A DNA stretch of 64,000 bases. It comes from Endozoicomonas sp965199185 (lineage in GTDB: Bacteria; Pseudomonadota; Gammaproteobacteria; Pseudomonadales; Endozoicomonadaceae). Shown here piece by piece: positions 62,938 to 64,000 of the stretch. The stretch spans positions 105,624-169,623 of the forward strand of contig CBDAQW010000022.1 of the NCBI GenBank assembly GCA_965199185.1, in the 5' to 3' direction. Made by a program: the position numbers and the translations under genes. The notes below the pieces were generated by a model. It was given only the letters and a program-made list of their open reading frames with translations, ran no database searches and was not told the DNA's origin. Each line of letters begins with the position of its first letter. Within the stretch, counting starts at the first letter, position 1.

Positions 62938-63308
62938 AGTCTGAATATGTTGACCAATTGTTCATTTATGGAGCGTTCTTTTTGACAGGTGTGCTCTGTA
63001 CGAAGCTTGCGGCGACAATGAATCTGGATTAATACAATAAGTGCAATCGACTGAAATTTTAGATGTGAGCCAGCCGAACCATTAGAATCATCGTTAGAAT
63101 TTGTCTGAAAATAACGTCTTCGAAACTCATTGTTTCCGAGAAGGCGGAAATTCACACCACTATTGGCTCCCCGCCTTCGAAGCTGTCGCAAAACTTTGTA
63201 GCCGGTAATTCTGAAAGAATGGCCGACAAAGAATAGAGCGCTAAGCCTCACTCGTCGGTAACCCTCTGCGTTACCCGACCTTGTTTTAAGTCAGTTGAAA
63301 TTGGCAAG
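62938..63308. other. Spacer between the duplicated genes
   Basis: No convincing plus-strand gene. On the minus strand a 105-codon open frame (62934-63251) ends with a hydrophobic stretch followed by basic residues (IALIVLIQIHCRRKLR), vaguely like the anchor of the gene at 59821, and may be a remnant. A REP-like hairpin GTCGGTAAC...GTTACCCGAC lies at 63254-63279. Confidence 0.4.
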
Positions 63309-64000
63309 GTGAATTGAAGTATGCCTCTGGAACTCTCAATAAATAGACCATAATTTATGGCAGAGGGATGATATATGGTTACAATTGTCAGTGGATTGTG
63401 CAAGCTGCTCTGTAGGATGTCATTGCCTTTTAAAAATCTGTTAAGAAGACTGCGGCTTATTTTTTCGGTTTAAAAGGATTGCAAGATCAAAGGATAGAAA
63501 ATTGACTAATAGACCCATTTATGGAGAGTATCAAAATGTATAGTTTTTTCTATGGTGCGATATTTCTGTTTTTTTGTGTTATTTCTTTTTAATTTCACGT
63601 TGACGGCTGAGGGAGACGTTAATTCATTACCTGAACTGAATAGATATAAAGATTGTACCGAGTGCGAGTCAATAATAAAAAACTACAACCCAGATGAAGT
63701 CGTGCGTATCAGTTGTTCTGATAATCTTGCTGAAGTGATAAAAATAATTCTGGAAAGCGGTTGTTTGTCGCACCCGCAGGATCCGAGTACTCTTTGACTG
63801 AGCCATTGGTGCTTGGCCCTGAACAGTCATTAATTCCTGATGGCATCTCATCGACCCAATTTATCCGTCTGGTACCCGAAGAGAATTATTCTATCCAGGC
63901 CGACGATGTCTTTTATGTCCTTAGCCTTTCAGAAGGTTCGAATGTAGTGGGTGTGGATATTGATGTGCAACCCTTTCGTGAGCGTCTTTCTAAGGCAGAT
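63309..64000 (+). repeat. Direct repeat, copy B (runs off the window)
   Basis: Second copy of 61620-62326. It continues to the last base of the window, so its true right end is unknown. Confidence 0.85.
63536..64000 (+). pseudogene. Exported, probably beta-helical protein, copy B (partial, frameshifted)
   Basis: Second copy of the gene at 61862, cut by the window end. It keeps the correct base in some places where copy A has an extra one (for example PEQSLIPDG from 63823 and FYVLSLSEGSN near 63914) but has its own shifts at about 63575 and 63736. Together the copies define one consensus reading frame. Confidence 0.65.

Noticed and set aside
62934..63251. Stand-alone minus-strand gene between the duplicated copies
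   Set aside because: No ribosome site or signal peptide, low-complexity composition; at most a remnant of a related gene's 3' end.

Overview
The window is a chromosomal segment of a gammaproteobacterium, most likely of the Endozoicomonas group (Endozoicomonadaceae). The backbone is housekeeping DNA in the standard gammaproteobacterial order. The accessory genes are those of an animal-associated or intracellular lifestyle: an ATP/ADP translocase, an ankyrin/SOCS-box protein, a RING-finger protein, and an Hsp70 with a signal peptide and a C-terminal HDEL. Genus placement is inference from gene content, with no marker-gene comparison behind it.

Layout. (1) 1-14.9 kb: end of kdsA, then eno, ftsB-ispD-ispF-truD-surE-pcm, a DUF368 membrane protein, nlpD and rpoS. 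Between eno and ftsB lies an accessory insert (2.0-7.9 kb) with a 995-residue exported protein of unknown function, the ATP/ADP translocase and a RING-H2 gene. (2) 14.9-18.5 kb: a palindromic mini-element and a long ankyrin gene whose product ends in a SOCS box, inserted between rpoS and fdxA. (3) 18.5-28.8 kb: fdxA, mutS, an autotransporter, pncC, recA-recX, dsbC, xerD, rraA. (4) 28.8-38.3 kb: the BiP-like Hsp70 gene, then rplS-trmD-rimM-rpsP (minus strand), an insert with chrA and an exported repeat protein, then ffh. (5) 38.5-44.3 kb: ypjD, a CorC/HlyC-type transporter, glnD, map. (6) 44.6-59.7 kb: rpsB-tsf-pyrH-frr-uppS-cdsA-dxr-rseP-bamA-skp-lpxD-fabZ-lpxA-lpxB-rnhB. (7) 59.7-64 kb: three related, frame-damaged genes for exported, probably beta-helical proteins, two of them a tandem duplication cut by the window edge.

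How it fits together. Isoprenoid precursor genes (ispD, ispF, dxr) feed UppS. LpxD/A/B with FabZ make lipid A, and KdsA supplies Kdo. BamA, Skp and RseP handle envelope biogenesis. RpoS, RecA/RecX (with a LexA box) and MutS cover stress and repair. The accessory genes sit at the joints between conserved operons and point at eukaryotic host functions: nucleotide import, ubiquitin ligase recruitment (a SOCS box with matching Elongin BC and Cullin-5 motifs, and a RING-H2 domain), and ER chaperone mimicry.

Caution on sequence quality: from about 56.4 kb onward almost every gene, including essential ones, is broken by single-base shifts. All those I could reconstruct closely are extra bases. This looks like insertion-type sequencing or assembly error rather than gene decay. 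The ankyrin gene has a similar single extra C.
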